NCBI RefSeq assembly: GCF_020524035.2
Contig: NZ_CP129013.1
Location: 1,054,001-1,118,000, forward strand
DNA length: 64,000 nt
Reading direction: 5' to 3'
From: Bacillus carboniphilus
Lineage (GTDB): Bacteria > Bacillota > Bacilli > Bacillales > JAIVKR01
Part shown: piece after piece, positions 1-10,649 of the stretch
Position numbering within the stretch: the stretch's first letter is position 1
Layout: every line of letters begins with the position of its first letter
The notes under the pieces: model-generated
Databases searched by the model: none
What the model was told of the DNA's origin: nothing
What the model saw: the letters and a program-made list of their open reading frames with translations, nothing else
Translations under genes and position numbers: made by a program

Positions 1-518
1 GAGCCTAATACGGAATTCGTTTGGGTAATTGTCGTTGAGCTTAGAGCAACAGCTATCCCAAAATCTGTGACTTTAATGTTCCCATGTTGATCTACTAATA
101 TATTATGTGGCTTAATATCACGATGGACGATCCCATTTTCATGAGCATGATTAATAGCGGATACAATTTGTTCTTGAATATGTAATGCTTCCTTTGGATG
201 TAGTGGGGCATGCTGAGCTATGTATTGTTTGAGCGTTTTACCCTCTACATATTCCATAACAATATAGTATATATCTTTTTCTTCACCAACGTCATAAATA
301 CTAACAATATTAGGATGGGCAAGACTTGTTGCAGATTGTGCTTCCCGTCTAAATCGACGAATAAAATCATTATCATTGACAAAATCAAACCTTAAAATTT
401 TAATGGCCACATTCCGATCTAAAATAACGTCTCTTGCTAAATAGACGTTAGCCATTCCGCCTCCACCAATAACTTCTAATATTTTATAACGACCACTTAT
501 TCTTTTTCCTATCAACAT
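1..518 (-). CDS. prkC: Ser/Thr protein kinase PrkC, N-terminal part (cut by window edge)
   Basis: This is the N-terminal kinase domain of the membrane-anchored eukaryotic-type kinase PrkC, which in Bacillus senses muropeptides through extracellular PASTA repeats and phosphorylates cytoplasmic targets. About 172 codons are present. Visible are the glycine-rich loop [11 protein letters not shown], the ATP-anchoring lysine in VAIKIL, the catalytic loop HRDIKPHN, the DFG motif in TDFGIA, and an activation segment rich in Ser/Thr ([16 protein letters not shown]). The transmembrane segment and PASTA repeats lie beyond the window. The ATG at 518 overlaps the end of prpC by 7 nt, so kinase and phosphatase are translationally coupled. 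The gene is incomplete only because of the window boundary. Confidence 0.95.
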   Translation of the reverse strand, partial: MLIGKRISGRYKILEVIGGGGMANVYLARDVILDRNVAIKILRFDFVNDNDFIRRFRREAQSATSLAHPNIVSIYDVGEEKDIYYIVMEYVEGKTLKQYIAQHAPLHPKEALHIQEQIVSAINHAHENGIVHRDIKPHNILVDQHGNIKVTDFGIAVALSSTTITQTNSVLG

Positions 519-1276
519 AGCTCTTCACTCTTTTGTGTCATATTTATTTCATGTTTATACAACACAACTGTAATATTGTCTTCTCCACCTTGGTCATTAG
601 CAAGGGTCACTAAGTGGTCCGCTTTTTCTTGTAAAGACCAGGAAGAAATTAATACTTTTTCCATTTCTTCTGTCGTTATTTTATTGGATAAACCGTCTGA
701 ACAAAGAAGAAGAAGATCTTCTTCTTCTAAACAGACTGTTTTTAAATCGATATCGACTTGTTCATTTGTACCTAACGCTCGGATTAAAATATTTTTTTTC
801 GGGTGGTGATCGGCATCCTCTTGTGAAATTTGTCCAGATTTCACAAGTTCATTTACTAATGAATGATCTTCGGTTATTTGTGAGAAGCCATCTTTATTTA
901 ATAAATAGCATCTGCTATCTCCAATATGGCCTACTGTTACAAACTGGTTTGCAAAAAGAGCCCCAACAAACGTTGTTCCCATACCTTGACATTCCGAATG
1001 TGCATTTGCATGTTGATGAATGGTTAAATTGATGTCCGATATTTGCTGTTTCAACCAATTTTCTGCTTCCTCAGGGGTAGTGATGTTTGTTTGATTGTTC
1101 CATCGTTCTTTAAACTGTTCTACTGTCATTTGACTTGCTTTATCACCAGCTAAATGTCCACCCATTCCATCTGCAACGACGGCTAATAAATGATTTCTTT
1201 GATTAACAAAAACACCAACACTATCTTCATTATGCGTTCTTACTTTTCCTTGGTCTGTAATATGAACAACGTTCAT
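512..1276 (-). CDS. prpC: PP2C-family protein phosphatase PrpC
   Basis: PrpC is the metal-dependent Ser/Thr phosphatase that reverses PrkC phosphorylation. The PPM/PP2C signature residues are visible: NEDSVG near the N-terminus, [22 protein letters not shown] and GGEDNITV, which supply the aspartates of the binuclear metal site. I chose the ATG at 1276 ([18 protein letters not shown]), which has a GAGGTGAT ribosome site and gives 254 residues, the usual size. A longer open frame reaching back to 1354 has no family support. The start lies 4 nt after the rlmN stop and the end overlaps prkC, so this is the tail of a long rlmN-prpC-prkC transcription unit. Confidence 0.95.
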   Translation of the reverse strand: MNVVHITDQGKVRTHNEDSVGVFVNQRNHLLAVVADGMGGHLAGDKASQMTVEQFKERWNNQTNITTPEEAENWLKQQISDINLTIHQHANAHSECQGMGTTFVGALFANQFVTVGHIGDSRCYLLNKDGFSQITEDHSLVNELVKSGQISQEDADHHPKKNILIRALGTNEQVDIDLKTVCLEEEDLLLLCSDGLSNKITTEEMEKVLISSWSLQEKADHLVTLANDQGGEDNITVVLYKHEINMTQKSEELC

Positions 1277-1280
1277 CAAA

Positions 1281-2369
1281 TCACCTCGTCTCATCTTGAC
1301 GTTCTTTGGCACGTAATTGCCCACAAGCTGCATCAATATCATGCCCTTGTTCACGTCTAATGGTTACATTAACTCCTTTGTCTTTTAACGTTTGAGCAAA
1401 GAGAAAAATTTGGTCTTTAGGTGTCCGAACGTAATTTCGTTCAGGCACATAGTTTACAGGAATTAAATTGACATGACACTTGATATGGCCAATTAATTTT
1501 GCAAGCTCTTCGGCATGCTCAACTTGATCGTTTACTCCTCCAAACAAGCCGTATTCAAAAGTTACTCTTCTTCCTGTTTTATTTATATAATACTCGATTG
1601 ATTTCATTAAGTCAGGTAATTTATATGCTCGATTAATCGGCATCAATTTTGAACGGATCTCCGTATTTGGAGCGTGTAACGAAACGGCAAAATTAATTTG
1701 CATTTGCTCGTCTGCAAATTGATATATTTTTGGAATAATTCCACTCGTTGAAACGGTAATGTGTCTTGCTCCAATATTTAATCCTAAATCATGATTAATA
1801 ATCTTTAAGAATGACAACATTTCTCCATAATTATCAAAGGGTTCACCAATCCCCATGATGACAACAGAAGAAACACGTTCATTTGTTTCATCGAGCGCTT
1901 GTTGAACTTTCACGACTTGAGCAACTATTTCTCCAGCCTCTAAATTCCGTTTTAGTCCCCCTAGTGTGGAAGCGCAAAACGTACACCCGATCCGACAGCC
2001 AACCTGGGTAGTCACACAAATCGAATTCCCATATTCATGTCTCATTAAGACGGTCTCTATTGTATACCCATCTTGCAACTCAAACAAAAATTTCATCGTT
2101 CCATCGTTTGAAGTTTGCTGAATAACCGTTTTTAACGTCGTTAAAGAGAAAGATTGTGCTAATTGCTCCCTTAACTTTTTAGAAAGGTTCGTCATATCTT
2201 CAAAAGAGGTCACTCTTTTTTCATAAAGCCATTCAAAGATTTGTTTTACTCTGAATGGTTTTTCTCCTTTTTCTACTAACCATTCCTTCATTTCATCAAG
2301 TTGTAATGAATAGATGGATGGATTCTCAGTTGCTTCTGTTTGCTTCTGTTTTTTTGTTTGATTATCCAT
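1281..2369 (-). CDS. rlmN: 23S rRNA (A2503-C2)/tRNA (A37-C2) methyltransferase RlmN
   Basis: RlmN is a cytoplasmic radical-SAM methyltransferase that places a C2 methyl group on A2503 of 23S rRNA and on A37 of some tRNAs. The cluster-binding motif C-x3-C-x2-C is seen as [11 protein letters not shown] at about residues 113-122, followed by [10 protein letters not shown]. The conserved C-terminal cysteine is in [10 protein letters not shown]. At 362 residues the length is normal. The start is an ATG 4 nt downstream of the rsmB stop, so rsmB and rlmN form one operon of RNA-modification genes with fmt and priA upstream. Confidence 0.96.
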   Translation of the reverse strand: MDNQTKKQKQTEATENPSIYSLQLDEMKEWLVEKGEKPFRVKQIFEWLYEKRVTSFEDMTNLSKKLREQLAQSFSLTTLKTVIQQTSNDGTMKFLFELQDGYTIETVLMRHEYGNSICVTTQVGCRIGCTFCASTLGGLKRNLEAGEIVAQVVKVQQALDETNERVSSVVIMGIGEPFDNYGEMLSFLKIINHDLGLNIGARHITVSTSGIIPKIYQFADEQMQINFAVSLHAPNTEIRSKLMPINRAYKLPDLMKSIEYYINKTGRRVTFEYGLFGGVNDQVEHAEELAKLIGHIKCHVNLIPVNYVPERNYVRTPKDQIFLFAQTLKDKGVNVTIRREQGHDIDAACGQLRAKERQDETR

Positions 2370-2372
2370 TTT

Positions 2373-3722
2373 CTACACCTTCTTTCTAAGGGATGCTATA
2401 TAAAAACCATCTGTCCCAAACAAATGAGGCAACATTTGTAGCTCACCCTTATTTACAAAAGGTTTTACTTTATTAGGAAGTCTGTCTACTAACTTTTCAT
2501 CTTTAAAGAATTCTTCATGCTCAGTTAAAAAGTGTTCAATTACTCGATGATTTTCTTCTTTATCGATTGTACATGTACTATAAACGAGTGTGCCTCCTTT
2601 TTTCAATAGAGGGGCGACAGATGTTAAAATTTCCTGTTGAATTCGTGCTAGTTGCACGATATCATGTTCTGTTTTCGAATATTTTATATCTGGTTTCCTT
2701 CTAATCACACCTAACCCTGTACATGGCGCATCCACTAAAATACAATCAAATGTTTCCGGTGAGAAGAGGTCTGATAACTTTCTTGCATCATGATTTTTCG
2801 CTTCAATATTTGTTAAACCTAATCTGCTTGCTTGTTGGTCAATAAGTTTAATTTTATGTTCATGTAAATCAAAGGCATGAACGACCCCTGTGTTGTTGAG
2901 TTGTTCGGCAACATGTGTTGTTTTTCCACCTGGAGCTGCGCAACTATCTAACACTATGTCTCCTTCTTTTACGTTTAACGCTAATCCTACTAGCATTGAG
3001 CTTTCATCTTGAATGGTAAACATTCCATCTTGAAAAGCATTCGTATTCGCTAAATTTCCTTTTTCTGCTTCAATTGCTAGGTGAGGAACTATTTCTCCAA
3101 AAGAAACTGTTACTTGCTCTTCTTTCAACAAGGTTTCTATTTCCTCTCGTGTTGTTTTCAACCTGTTTATTCTTGCCGTTTGCTTAGGATATTGTAAATT
3201 AGCGAAGGCGATTTCCTTTGCCTCTTCAAATCCAAAGTGATGAATCCAACGATTAATTAGCCATAATGGGTGACTCGTTTCAACCGCTAACCTCTCAGCA
3301 TCATTCTCGATGGATGATAAGGGTGGCATACCTTCTCTTTGTACAGATCTCAATACGCCATTGACAAAGGAGGCAATTCCTTTATGACCTCTTTTTTTAG
3401 CAAGTTCGACTGCCTCATGGATAACCGCACGATCAGGGATACGGTCGAGAAACTTCATTTGATAAAGGGACAATAATAGTATAGCCTCTACCCATTGTTC
3501 CACTTTCTTTTTTTTAATAAATGCACGTAAATAAAAATCTAGTCGTCGTTTGTTTTGCAATGTTCCATAGACCAATTCTGTTAGTAATCCTTTATCTTTC
3601 TCTCTTACATCATACTTTTTAATCAGTGAATTCAAAAGCAAATGACTATATGCCTGGTTTTTCTCAATAGATAGTAGTGCTTCTAAAGCTACTTCCCTTA
3701 CAGTTACTTCTTTATTCCTCAT
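2373..3722 (-). CDS. rsmB: 16S rRNA (cytosine-967-C5)-methyltransferase RsmB
   Basis: RsmB (Sun/YloM) methylates C967 of 16S rRNA with SAM. An N-terminal NusB-like helical domain (about residues 1-150) is followed by a Rossmann methyltransferase domain. The SAM loop [10 protein letters not shown], the DAPCTGLG motif and the catalytic cysteine in [11 protein letters not shown] are all present. Length is 449 residues, normal for the family. The ATG at 3722 lies inside the last codons of fmt (11-nt overlap), with GGAG upstream, so translation is coupled to fmt. Confidence 0.95.
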   Translation of the reverse strand: MRNKEVTVREVALEALLSIEKNQAYSHLLLNSLIKKYDVREKDKGLLTELVYGTLQNKRRLDFYLRAFIKKKKVEQWVEAILLLSLYQMKFLDRIPDRAVIHEAVELAKKRGHKGIASFVNGVLRSVQREGMPPLSSIENDAERLAVETSHPLWLINRWIHHFGFEEAKEIAFANLQYPKQTARINRLKTTREEIETLLKEEQVTVSFGEIVPHLAIEAEKGNLANTNAFQDGMFTIQDESSMLVGLALNVKEGDIVLDSCAAPGGKTTHVAEQLNNTGVVHAFDLHEHKIKLIDQQASRLGLTNIEAKNHDARKLSDLFSPETFDCILVDAPCTGLGVIRRKPDIKYSKTEHDIVQLARIQQEILTSVAPLLKKGGTLVYSTCTIDKEENHRVIEHFLTEHEEFFKDEKLVDRLPNKVKPFVNKGELQMLPHLFGTDGFYIASLRKKV

Positions 3723-4662
3723 TGCCTTCTCCTAACTTCATACCTGCTTTTAAATTAGTACCTCTTAAAAAGTCTGTCACGTTCATTTTTTTCTTCCCAG
3801 CTGGTTGTAGTTTTTTCACTAAAATCCCTGTCTCATCTCCTGTTGCGACGACAAAACCCTCCTGATCCACTTTAACTACTGTTCCAGGATCTTTCTTCTC
3901 TGCATTCTTGACTTTATCTCCCCACCAAATTTTAAGTGGCTGACCATTTAATGTTGTATAAGCAACCGGCCACGGATTTAATCCCCTTATATGATTGTAA
4001 ATATCTGACCCCTTTTTATTCCAATTTATCTTTTCATCTTCCCTTTTTATGTTTCTAGCAAAAGTTGCTTGAGAATCGTCTTGAGGAATCGGCGTAATTT
4101 TTCCTTCAAGTAGTTTAGGTAACGTTTCTTGTAAGAGGCTCGCACCAGCCACACTTAATTTATCATGCAACGTTCCGACCGTATCTGTTTCTTCTATCGC
4201 TACCTCTACTTGCGACAAAATATCTCCAGCATCTAACTTTTCAACCATATACATAATGGAAATACCTGTTTTTGATTTCCCTTGAATAATTGAGTAATGA
4301 ATTGGAGCTCCTCCTCTTAACTCTGGTAAGAGTGAAGCGTGAACATTAATACAACCATACTTAGGAGCATCTAGTAAGTCATTCGGTAAAATTTGTCCAA
4401 ATGCAGCTGTAATAATGATATCTGGCTCTATGCGCAGAAGCTCATCAAGATCCTTTTTATTCCTCACTTTTTCTGGTTGGTACACTGGAATTTGATGCTT
4501 TAAAGCTTCCACTTTTACAGGCGGAGGTGTTAAGACCTTCTTTCTTCCTTTTATTCGATCAGGTTGCGTAACAACCCCCACTACCTCATACCCTTCATTG
4601 ATTAACATTTGTAAAACAGGAACAGAAAAATGTGGGGTTCCCATAAATAATACTTTCGTCAC
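3712..4662 (-). CDS. fmt: Methionyl-tRNA formyltransferase
   Basis: Fmt formylates initiator Met-tRNA using 10-formyltetrahydrofolate, allowing fMet initiation. The N-terminal formyl-transferase domain shows [12 protein letters not shown], the catalytic region [20 protein letters not shown] (Asn and His) and the EKLDAGDIL motif. A C-terminal OB-like domain follows from about residue 205. Length is 316 residues, normal. The upstream neighbour is priA (37 nt away). In B. subtilis the deformylase gene def sits between priA and fmt; there is no room for it here. Confidence 0.96.
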   Translation of the reverse strand: MTKVLFMGTPHFSVPVLQMLINEGYEVVGVVTQPDRIKGRKKVLTPPPVKVEALKHQIPVYQPEKVRNKKDLDELLRIEPDIIITAAFGQILPNDLLDAPKYGCINVHASLLPELRGGAPIHYSIIQGKSKTGISIMYMVEKLDAGDILSQVEVAIEETDTVGTLHDKLSVAGASLLQETLPKLLEGKITPIPQDDSQATFARNIKREDEKINWNKKGSDIYNHIRGLNPWPVAYTTLNGQPLKIWWGDKVKNAEKKDPGTVVKVDQEGFVVATGDETGILVKKLQPAGKKKMNVTDFLRGTNLKAGMKLGEGNEE

Positions 4663-4699
4663 AAAATCACCCTTTAATTCTCATATATTGTTACGGTCA

Positions 4700-7107
4700 T
4701 TACAACATCACATTTGGATGTAAATCAATCGATACTACAAGATCATCCTTCTTATTAGTTGATTGATATTTATTTAAAATCGTTTTAAGCGTGTCATTTA
4801 AATTAGACTCACGCTTGTATTTTATCATGCATTGATAGCGATATCTATTGTTGATCCTAGGGATAGGTGAGGATGATGGGCCTAAAATGATTGACTGGTT
4901 GGTTAATGAAGTCTTTACATACTCAACCACCTGATTAGCAACCTCCGTAACCTTCAGCAAATCATAGTGAGAAATGGTGATCAAAACTAAATAGTAGTAA
5001 GGCGGATAGGCATGCTCTTTCCTCATTGCCATTTCGTAATCAAAAAATCGTTGGTAATGATATTGACTGGCAAGCTGCACACCATAATGTTCAGGTGTAT
5101 AACTTTGAATGATTACTTCTCCAGGCAATTCGTGTCTCCCAGCTCTCCCGCTTACTTGCGTTAATAATTGAAAGGTTCTTTCAGCCGCACGAAAATCAGG
5201 TAAGTAAAGCATCGTATCAGCTGATAAAACTCCTACTAATGTAACATTAGGAAAATCGAGTCCCTTCGCGATCATTTGCGTTCCTAGTAGAATATCCGCA
5301 TTTCCTTCTCCAAACTCATTTAAGAGTCGCTCATGAGAGCCTTTTCGATTCGTCGTATCATTATCCATTCGAATCACTTTTGCTTCGGGCAATAGTTTAT
5401 TCAATTCTTCCTCGACACGTTGAGTACCAGTTCCAAAATATCGCATATGCTCACTTGAGCACTCGGGACATTTAGAGGGGACTGGTTTCTCAAAACCACA
5501 GTAATGACACTTTATATGTTGACCTTGACGGTGATAAGTTAAAGAAATATCGCAATGAGGACAATTTAAGACTGTCCCGCAATCTCGGCACATCATAAAG
5601 GATGAGTAGCCTCTTTTATTTAACAATAAAACTGACTGCTCTTTTTTTCTCCATTCTTTGTTTCAACTGTTCAATTAAGTCCTTGGCAAACATGGAGCGA
5701 TTGCCATTACGCAGCTCTTCTCGCATGTCAACAATTTGAACATCAGGCATTTTACGATTGTTGACACGTTTTGTCAAAGGTAATAGAGTGTAAACATTCT
5801 TTTTTGCTCGAGCAAATGACTCTAGTGTCGGAGTCGCACTTCCTAGTATGACAGGACATTCATGGTACTTAGGCTCGAAAAATAGCGACATCTCTTGCAT
5901 GGTAACGAGGGTTTTCTCCTTGTTTATAGGAGCTCTCATGTTCTTCATCAATAATAATCATCCCTAGATTGGAAAATGGAGCGAATATCGCCGATCTCGC
6001 CCCTACCACTAGCTTTACCTCTTTACGATAAATCTTTCGCCACTCATCATACTTCTCACCGGCTGACAACCCACTGTGAAGGACCGCCACTAAAGAACCA
6101 AATCTACCTTTAAAACGATCAACCATTTGCGGAGTTAAAGAGATTTCAGGAACTAAAACGATGGCTTCCTTCCCCTGCTTTAATACATGTTCAATAGATT
6201 GCATATACACTTCTGTCTTTCCACTACCCGTTACACCATATAACAAAAACACTTTATGCAACTTTTCGTTCACACTTTGAGCGATTGTTTGATAACAATT
6301 GGACTGCTCTTCTGTTAACGGGAGAGGTTTCGTTTGTTTTATTGAACTCTTTGCATACGGGTCGCGATATTGTTCCACAATATCTTCTTGTAAAACCCCT
6401 TTATGAATGAGAGAACGTGTCACAGTTGAGGGGATATTTAAGTTTTTATGTAAAGTTGTTGCTAAAATAGGAGATGGGTTCGTAATAAAAAATTCAACCA
6501 CCCGTATTTGGTTTTTAGCATTCTTTTTTACGTCATTTACTAAGATATCTTGAAGGTCTTCTTTTGATTTAGATGGAAACAAATAAGTCAAATATTTTTT
6601 ATTTACTTTTTGAGAAACATTATAAACAACCTCTATAACATCATCTTTAATCAGCTTTTGTGCAGTATACCAGCTTGAAGATTCAATCAGCTTCTTAAAC
6701 GGAGTCGTTTGATTAGGCTTGAATAGAGGTTGCAGATCTATAGGTACTTCATCCTCTTTATTTACGCGAATAACTTTTTCATACTTAGCTTTCATTGCTG
6801 CAGGAAGCATCACTTGAAATGCAGAAATTTTAAAGCAAAGGGTAGTTTCCGTCAGCCAGTCACCTAGTAACATAAGCTCTTCGTTAAGGACTGGTGTTAC
6901 ATCTAAAAGCTCTGTAATCTCCTTTAACTTTTTAAATTCAGACTCTTTTTTGCATTCGATGATGAAGCCTTGAACTTTCCTTCCTCCAAACGGAACAATG
7001 ACTCTCATCCCTCGCTCTATAACCCTTTCCCATTGTTGTGGTATTAAATAATCAAAGCCTCTGTCTGTTTGCTTTAATGGAACATCTACGATTACACTTG
7101 CAATCAT
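4700..7107 (-). CDS. priA: Primosomal protein N' (replication restart helicase) PriA, frame broken twice as sequenced
   Basis: PriA recognises stalled forks and reloads the replicative helicase. Three frames together encode the whole protein: 7107-5869 has the N-terminal DNA-binding domain, Walker A GVTGSGKTEVY and the DEEH box; 5951-5616 has the piece with LGSATPTLESFARA; 5626-4700 has the zinc cysteines (CRDCG, CPHCD, CHYCG, CPECS) and QVSGRAGR. One extra base lies near 5870-5885 (probably in GCCTAAG) and one in the 7-base run at 5642-5648. Removing both gives 802 codons, a normal PriA length. All motifs are intact, so sequence error is more likely than a true pseudogene. The start is 3 nt after the coaBC stop. 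Confidence 0.88.
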
Positions 7108-7109
7108 TT

Positions 7110-8315
7110 TTATACACCCATCATAAGCGTTGTTATTTCTTGCAAGATCACTTCTGCTACTCGAGATTTATTCATCATAGGAAGAGAACGTACTTTTCCT
7201 TGTGAAGTAAATACTTCAACAATGTTTGTGTCTCCTTGAAAGCCAGCTCCCTCTAATAAAATATTATTTCCTACAATCATATCGAGATTTTTCTTTTTTA
7301 ATTTTCTCATTGCATATGTTTCGAGCTGTTCTGATTCTGCCGCAAAACCAACAAGAATTTGGTGCTGTTTATTTCGTCCTAATTCTAGCAATATATCTTT
7401 TGTTCTCTCAAATGAAATAACGAGCTCGTCATTTGATTTTTTCATTTTATGTGTATACGTCTGCTTCGGTTTATAATCAGCTACCGCTGCCGCCTTTACA
7501 ACAATATCCATTTGATGGAACCTTTCCATGACTGCATGAAACATTTCGTCTGCGGTTTCTACTTTTACTATATTTATTCCTTGAGGCTCATCTAACGTTG
7601 TTGGCCCTGTGATTAACGTAACGTGCGCACCCATTTTAGCCGCCTGTTTTGCTAGAGAAAATCCCATTTTCCCTGTTGAATGATTCGTAAAATAACGGAC
7701 TGGATCGATGCTTTCTCTTGTGGGACCTGCAGTTACAAGAACCTTTTTACCTTCTAATGGAGTAGGTTTACCTTCCTGAAAAAAATCGTTTAAATGTTCC
7801 ACAATTTTTTCTGGCTCCTCTAATCTTCCTTTTCCAACATAGCCACAAGCTAAAAAACCTTCACTCGGTTCAATAAACTTAACACCATCTTCACATAATC
7901 GATGTAAATTTCTTTTGACAGCCGAATGGTTATACATATTCACATTCATAGCTGGAGCTACCCAAATAGGAGCCTCCGTGGCCAATAAGGTTGTAGTAAG
8001 CATATCGTCCGCTATTCCATTTGCCATTTTTCCAATCACATTAGCAGTTGCAGGAGCAACGATCACTAAATCTGCCCAATCTGCTAAATCAATATGTGCA
8101 ATTACACTCGAATCTTTTTCGTCAAAGGTGTCCGTAAACACATCATGACCAGATAGAGCTTGAAAGCTTAATGGATTGACAAACTTTTGAGCAGACTCAC
8201 TCATGATTACCTTCACTAATGCACCGGCTTGGGTTAATTTACTCGTTAATGCAACGGCTTTATAAACAGCTATTCCACCACTGACACAAAGTAAAATATG
8301 TTTATCTTTAAGCAA
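7110..8315 (-). CDS. coaBC: Bifunctional phosphopantothenoylcysteine decarboxylase / phosphopantothenate-cysteine ligase
   Basis: CoaBC (Dfp) makes 4'-phosphopantetheine for coenzyme A: the CoaB half ligates cysteine to phosphopantothenate and the CoaC half decarboxylates the product with FMN. CoaC motifs are CVSGGIAVYKA, the active-site His in IAHIDLADWAD, PAMNVNMY and the catalytic cysteine in ACGYVGKGRL. CoaB motifs are VTAGPTRESIDPVRYFTNHS, KAAAVADY and KMKK. I prefer the TTG at 8315 (MLKDKHILLC), preceded by AAAGGAG at 8-nt spacing, over an in-frame GTG at 8324 that would overlap the ribosome site. It follows rpoZ after a 167-nt gap with a hairpin. Confidence 0.94.
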   Translation of the reverse strand: MLKDKHILLCVSGGIAVYKAVALTSKLTQAGALVKVIMSESAQKFVNPLSFQALSGHDVFTDTFDEKDSSVIAHIDLADWADLVIVAPATANVIGKMANGIADDMLTTTLLATEAPIWVAPAMNVNMYNHSAVKRNLHRLCEDGVKFIEPSEGFLACGYVGKGRLEEPEKIVEHLNDFFQEGKPTPLEGKKVLVTAGPTRESIDPVRYFTNHSTGKMGFSLAKQAAKMGAHVTLITGPTTLDEPQGINIVKVETADEMFHAVMERFHQMDIVVKAAAVADYKPKQTYTHKMKKSNDELVISFERTKDILLELGRNKQHQILVGFAAESEQLETYAMRKLKKKNLDMIVGNNILLEGAGFQGDTNIVEVFTSQGKVRSLPMMNKSRVAEVILQEITTLMMGV

Positions 8316-8392
8316 TCTTTTCACTCCTTTATCGAAGTCTATATGTATGAACTGAAAACTTGTATGTTATAAGAAGTACCCATTCTATAAAT

Positions 8393-8434
8393 AAAGTGCC
8401 AAACACCTTTTATACACAAGGGGCTAGGCACTTT
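8393..8434. terminator. Hairpin between rpoZ and coaBC, possible bidirectional terminator
   Basis: An 8-bp stem (AAAGTGCC at 8393-8400 with GGCACTTT at 8427-8434) encloses a second short stem (CCTT/AAGG). The plus-strand side ends in a T-run (ACTTTTTG); the minus-strand side ends in TTTATTT. On the minus strand it would reduce read-through from gmk-rpoZ into coaBC. Strength is uncertain. Confidence 0.5.
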
Positions 8435-8482
8435 TTGATACAATAATAAAATCTTTCATTTTTTATATTGGGGTATACTATT

Positions 8483-8677
8483 TTATTTTGTTTCAAAAAA
8501 TAATAATCCCGAGTCAATTTCCTCTAATGCTCGTCCAACATATTTATGAGAAACAGGTTTATGAATAAGCTGGTCGTCATTCATTTGCATCTCTCTAGCA
8601 CGTTTAGCAGCTACAGAAACAAGCGTATATTTTGAGTCTAATTTTTTCATTAAATCATCGATTGATGGATAAAGCAT
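8483..8677 (-). CDS. rpoZ: RNA polymerase omega subunit
   Basis: This 64-residue protein is the omega subunit, which folds around the C-terminus of beta-prime and stabilises RNA polymerase. It begins [20 protein letters not shown] and contains the conserved AAKRAREM segment and [15 protein letters not shown]. The ATG is 2 nt after the gmk stop and has a GTAGGAGTGG ribosome site inside gmk, so the two are coupled, as in other Firmicutes. Confidence 0.95.
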   Translation of the reverse strand: MLYPSIDDLMKKLDSKYTLVSVAAKRAREMQMNDDQLIHKPVSHKYVGRALEEIDSGLLFFETK

Positions 8678-8678
8678 G

Positions 8679-9299
<621 letters not shown>

Positions 9300-9563
9300 C
9301 TACCCTTCATCTGCTAAATCTTCTTTATTAAATAATCGTTGAGCTACTGTTTCAGGTTGCACTGCAGATAAAATAATGTGATCACTATCCATTACAACTA
9401 CAGCTCGAGTTCGTCTACCATAAGTAGCATCAATCAGTCTACCACTATCTCTTGCATCTTGAATAATCCTTTTAATTGGAGCGGATTCAGGGCTTACAAT
9501 AGAGATGATTCGATTAGCGGATACAATATTTCCGAATCCAATATTGATTAGTTTAATACTCAA
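9300..9563 (-). CDS. remA: Extracellular-matrix regulator RemA
   Basis: RemA (YlzA, DUF370) is a small DNA-binding protein that in B. subtilis activates biofilm matrix and osmoprotection operons. The 87-residue product carries the highly conserved stretch with [20 protein letters not shown], then [20 protein letters not shown] and [13 protein letters not shown]. The start is a TTG with GGGGGAAT upstream. It sits between yloC and gmk in the standard Bacillus order. Confidence 0.95.
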   Translation of the reverse strand: MSIKLINIGFGNIVSANRIISIVSPESAPIKRIIQDARDSGRLIDATYGRRTRAVVVMDSDHIILSAVQPETVAQRLFNKEDLADEG

Positions 9564-9633
9564 TTTAATTCCCCCTAAGCTTGTATATTTTAGCTTATCC
9601 TCAAATCTTCACCTATAAACGTGCATGGGGAGT

Positions 9634-10509
9634 TCACTCAATATTTTGAACTTGCTCCTTCAACTTTTCAATGAGACTTTTTATTTCTAATACTTTTTCA
9701 GAAATGCCGTAATGATTGATTTTTGAGCCAATCGTGTTCGCTTCACGATTCATTTCTTGAATGATAAAGTCAAGTTTTCTTCCAATTGGATCATTGACTG
9801 TTAAGGTTTGTGTAAATTGATTAATATGACTCTTTAACCTTGTTACTTCTTCTGTAATATCCACTTTATCAGCAAATAGAGCAACTTCTGTGAGCAAGCG
9901 ATCTTCTTCAACATGCCCTGATACCAGTTCCTTAACACGTCTTTTTATTTTTTCATAATAATGCTTTGTCGCTTCTGGAACAAGTTGCTCGATTGATTTA
10001 ATTTCTTCCATAAGATTCTCCAACAATTCTCTCATTGCTTGATAAAGTTGCAACCCTTCTGTTGCCCTCATATTGACTAACCGTTCTACTGCTTGTTTAA
10101 CTCCCGTTAATACTAGCTGTTCGACCTCCTGGTCAACATCTGGAGTTTCAATTGTTTCAAAAGCTTCATCTAACTTTAACATTTGCTCTAAATGAATTTC
10201 ATTTTTGAGGTTAAACCGCTCATTTAGTTGTAAGAGCGATTGATAGTATTGATCCAATAGGGACCAATTGACTACAAAAGATTGAGAAACAGGCGCTTCT
10301 CCCTCTACTGTTATGTATACTTCTAATCTTCCTCTATGAATATATTGAGATATGAGTTTCTTTATTTTATCCTCAAAGCTAACTAAAGACCGAGGAGATT
10401 TAATACTGGACTCAAAAAAGCGATGATTAACTGATTTCATTTCAATATGTACGGTTAATTTTTGATTACTTACAGTTGAGCGTCCAAACCCTGTCATACT
10501 GTTTACCAA
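9634..10509 (-). CDS. yloC: YicC/YloC-family endoribonuclease
   Basis: YloC belongs to the YicC family of RNA endonucleases, whose members cleave structured RNAs. The family hallmark SMTGFGRS is at the N-terminus. The C-terminal DUF1732 region ends in DFIIQEMNREANTIGSK followed by VLEIKSLIEKLKEQVQNIE. I chose the TTG at 10509 (MVNSMTGFG), which gives 291 residues and is preceded by AAGGGAAG; a second TTG at 10539 is less likely. The terminator of yloB lies upstream, so yloC probably starts the yloC-remA-gmk-rpoZ unit. Confidence 0.9.
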   Translation of the reverse strand: MVNSMTGFGRSTVSNQKLTVHIEMKSVNHRFFESSIKSPRSLVSFEDKIKKLISQYIHRGRLEVYITVEGEAPVSQSFVVNWSLLDQYYQSLLQLNERFNLKNEIHLEQMLKLDEAFETIETPDVDQEVEQLVLTGVKQAVERLVNMRATEGLQLYQAMRELLENLMEEIKSIEQLVPEATKHYYEKIKRRVKELVSGHVEEDRLLTEVALFADKVDITEEVTRLKSHINQFTQTLTVNDPIGRKLDFIIQEMNREANTIGSKINHYGISEKVLEIKSLIEKLKEQVQNIE

Positions 10510-10591
10510 ACAATCACTTCCCTTTATGTCCGTGTTCAAAAAGTCAAAAAATCATATCCTGATACTTTTTAAACTTCCTCTAAAGACAACG

Positions 10592-10626
10592 AAAAAGGTA
10601 ATAGAACATCCTTTCTACTACCTTTT
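10592..10626 (-). terminator. Rho-independent terminator after yloB
   Basis: A 12-bp stem with one mismatch (10593-10604 with 10615-10626) closes a 10-nt loop; on the minus strand it is followed directly by a U-rich stretch (TTTTTCGTTGTC). It lies between the yloB stop and the yloC start. Confidence 0.8.
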
Positions 10627-10649
10627 CAAATTATATCACATTTTTTTTT

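Noticed and set aside
210-395. Short plus-strand open frame inside prkC
   Set aside because: It is the complement of the kinase coding sequence, which translates through with all kinase motifs.
1277-1354. N-terminal extension of prpC
   Set aside because: The extra 26 codons overlap rlmN, have no family counterpart, and a well-placed ribosome site precedes the internal ATG at 1276.
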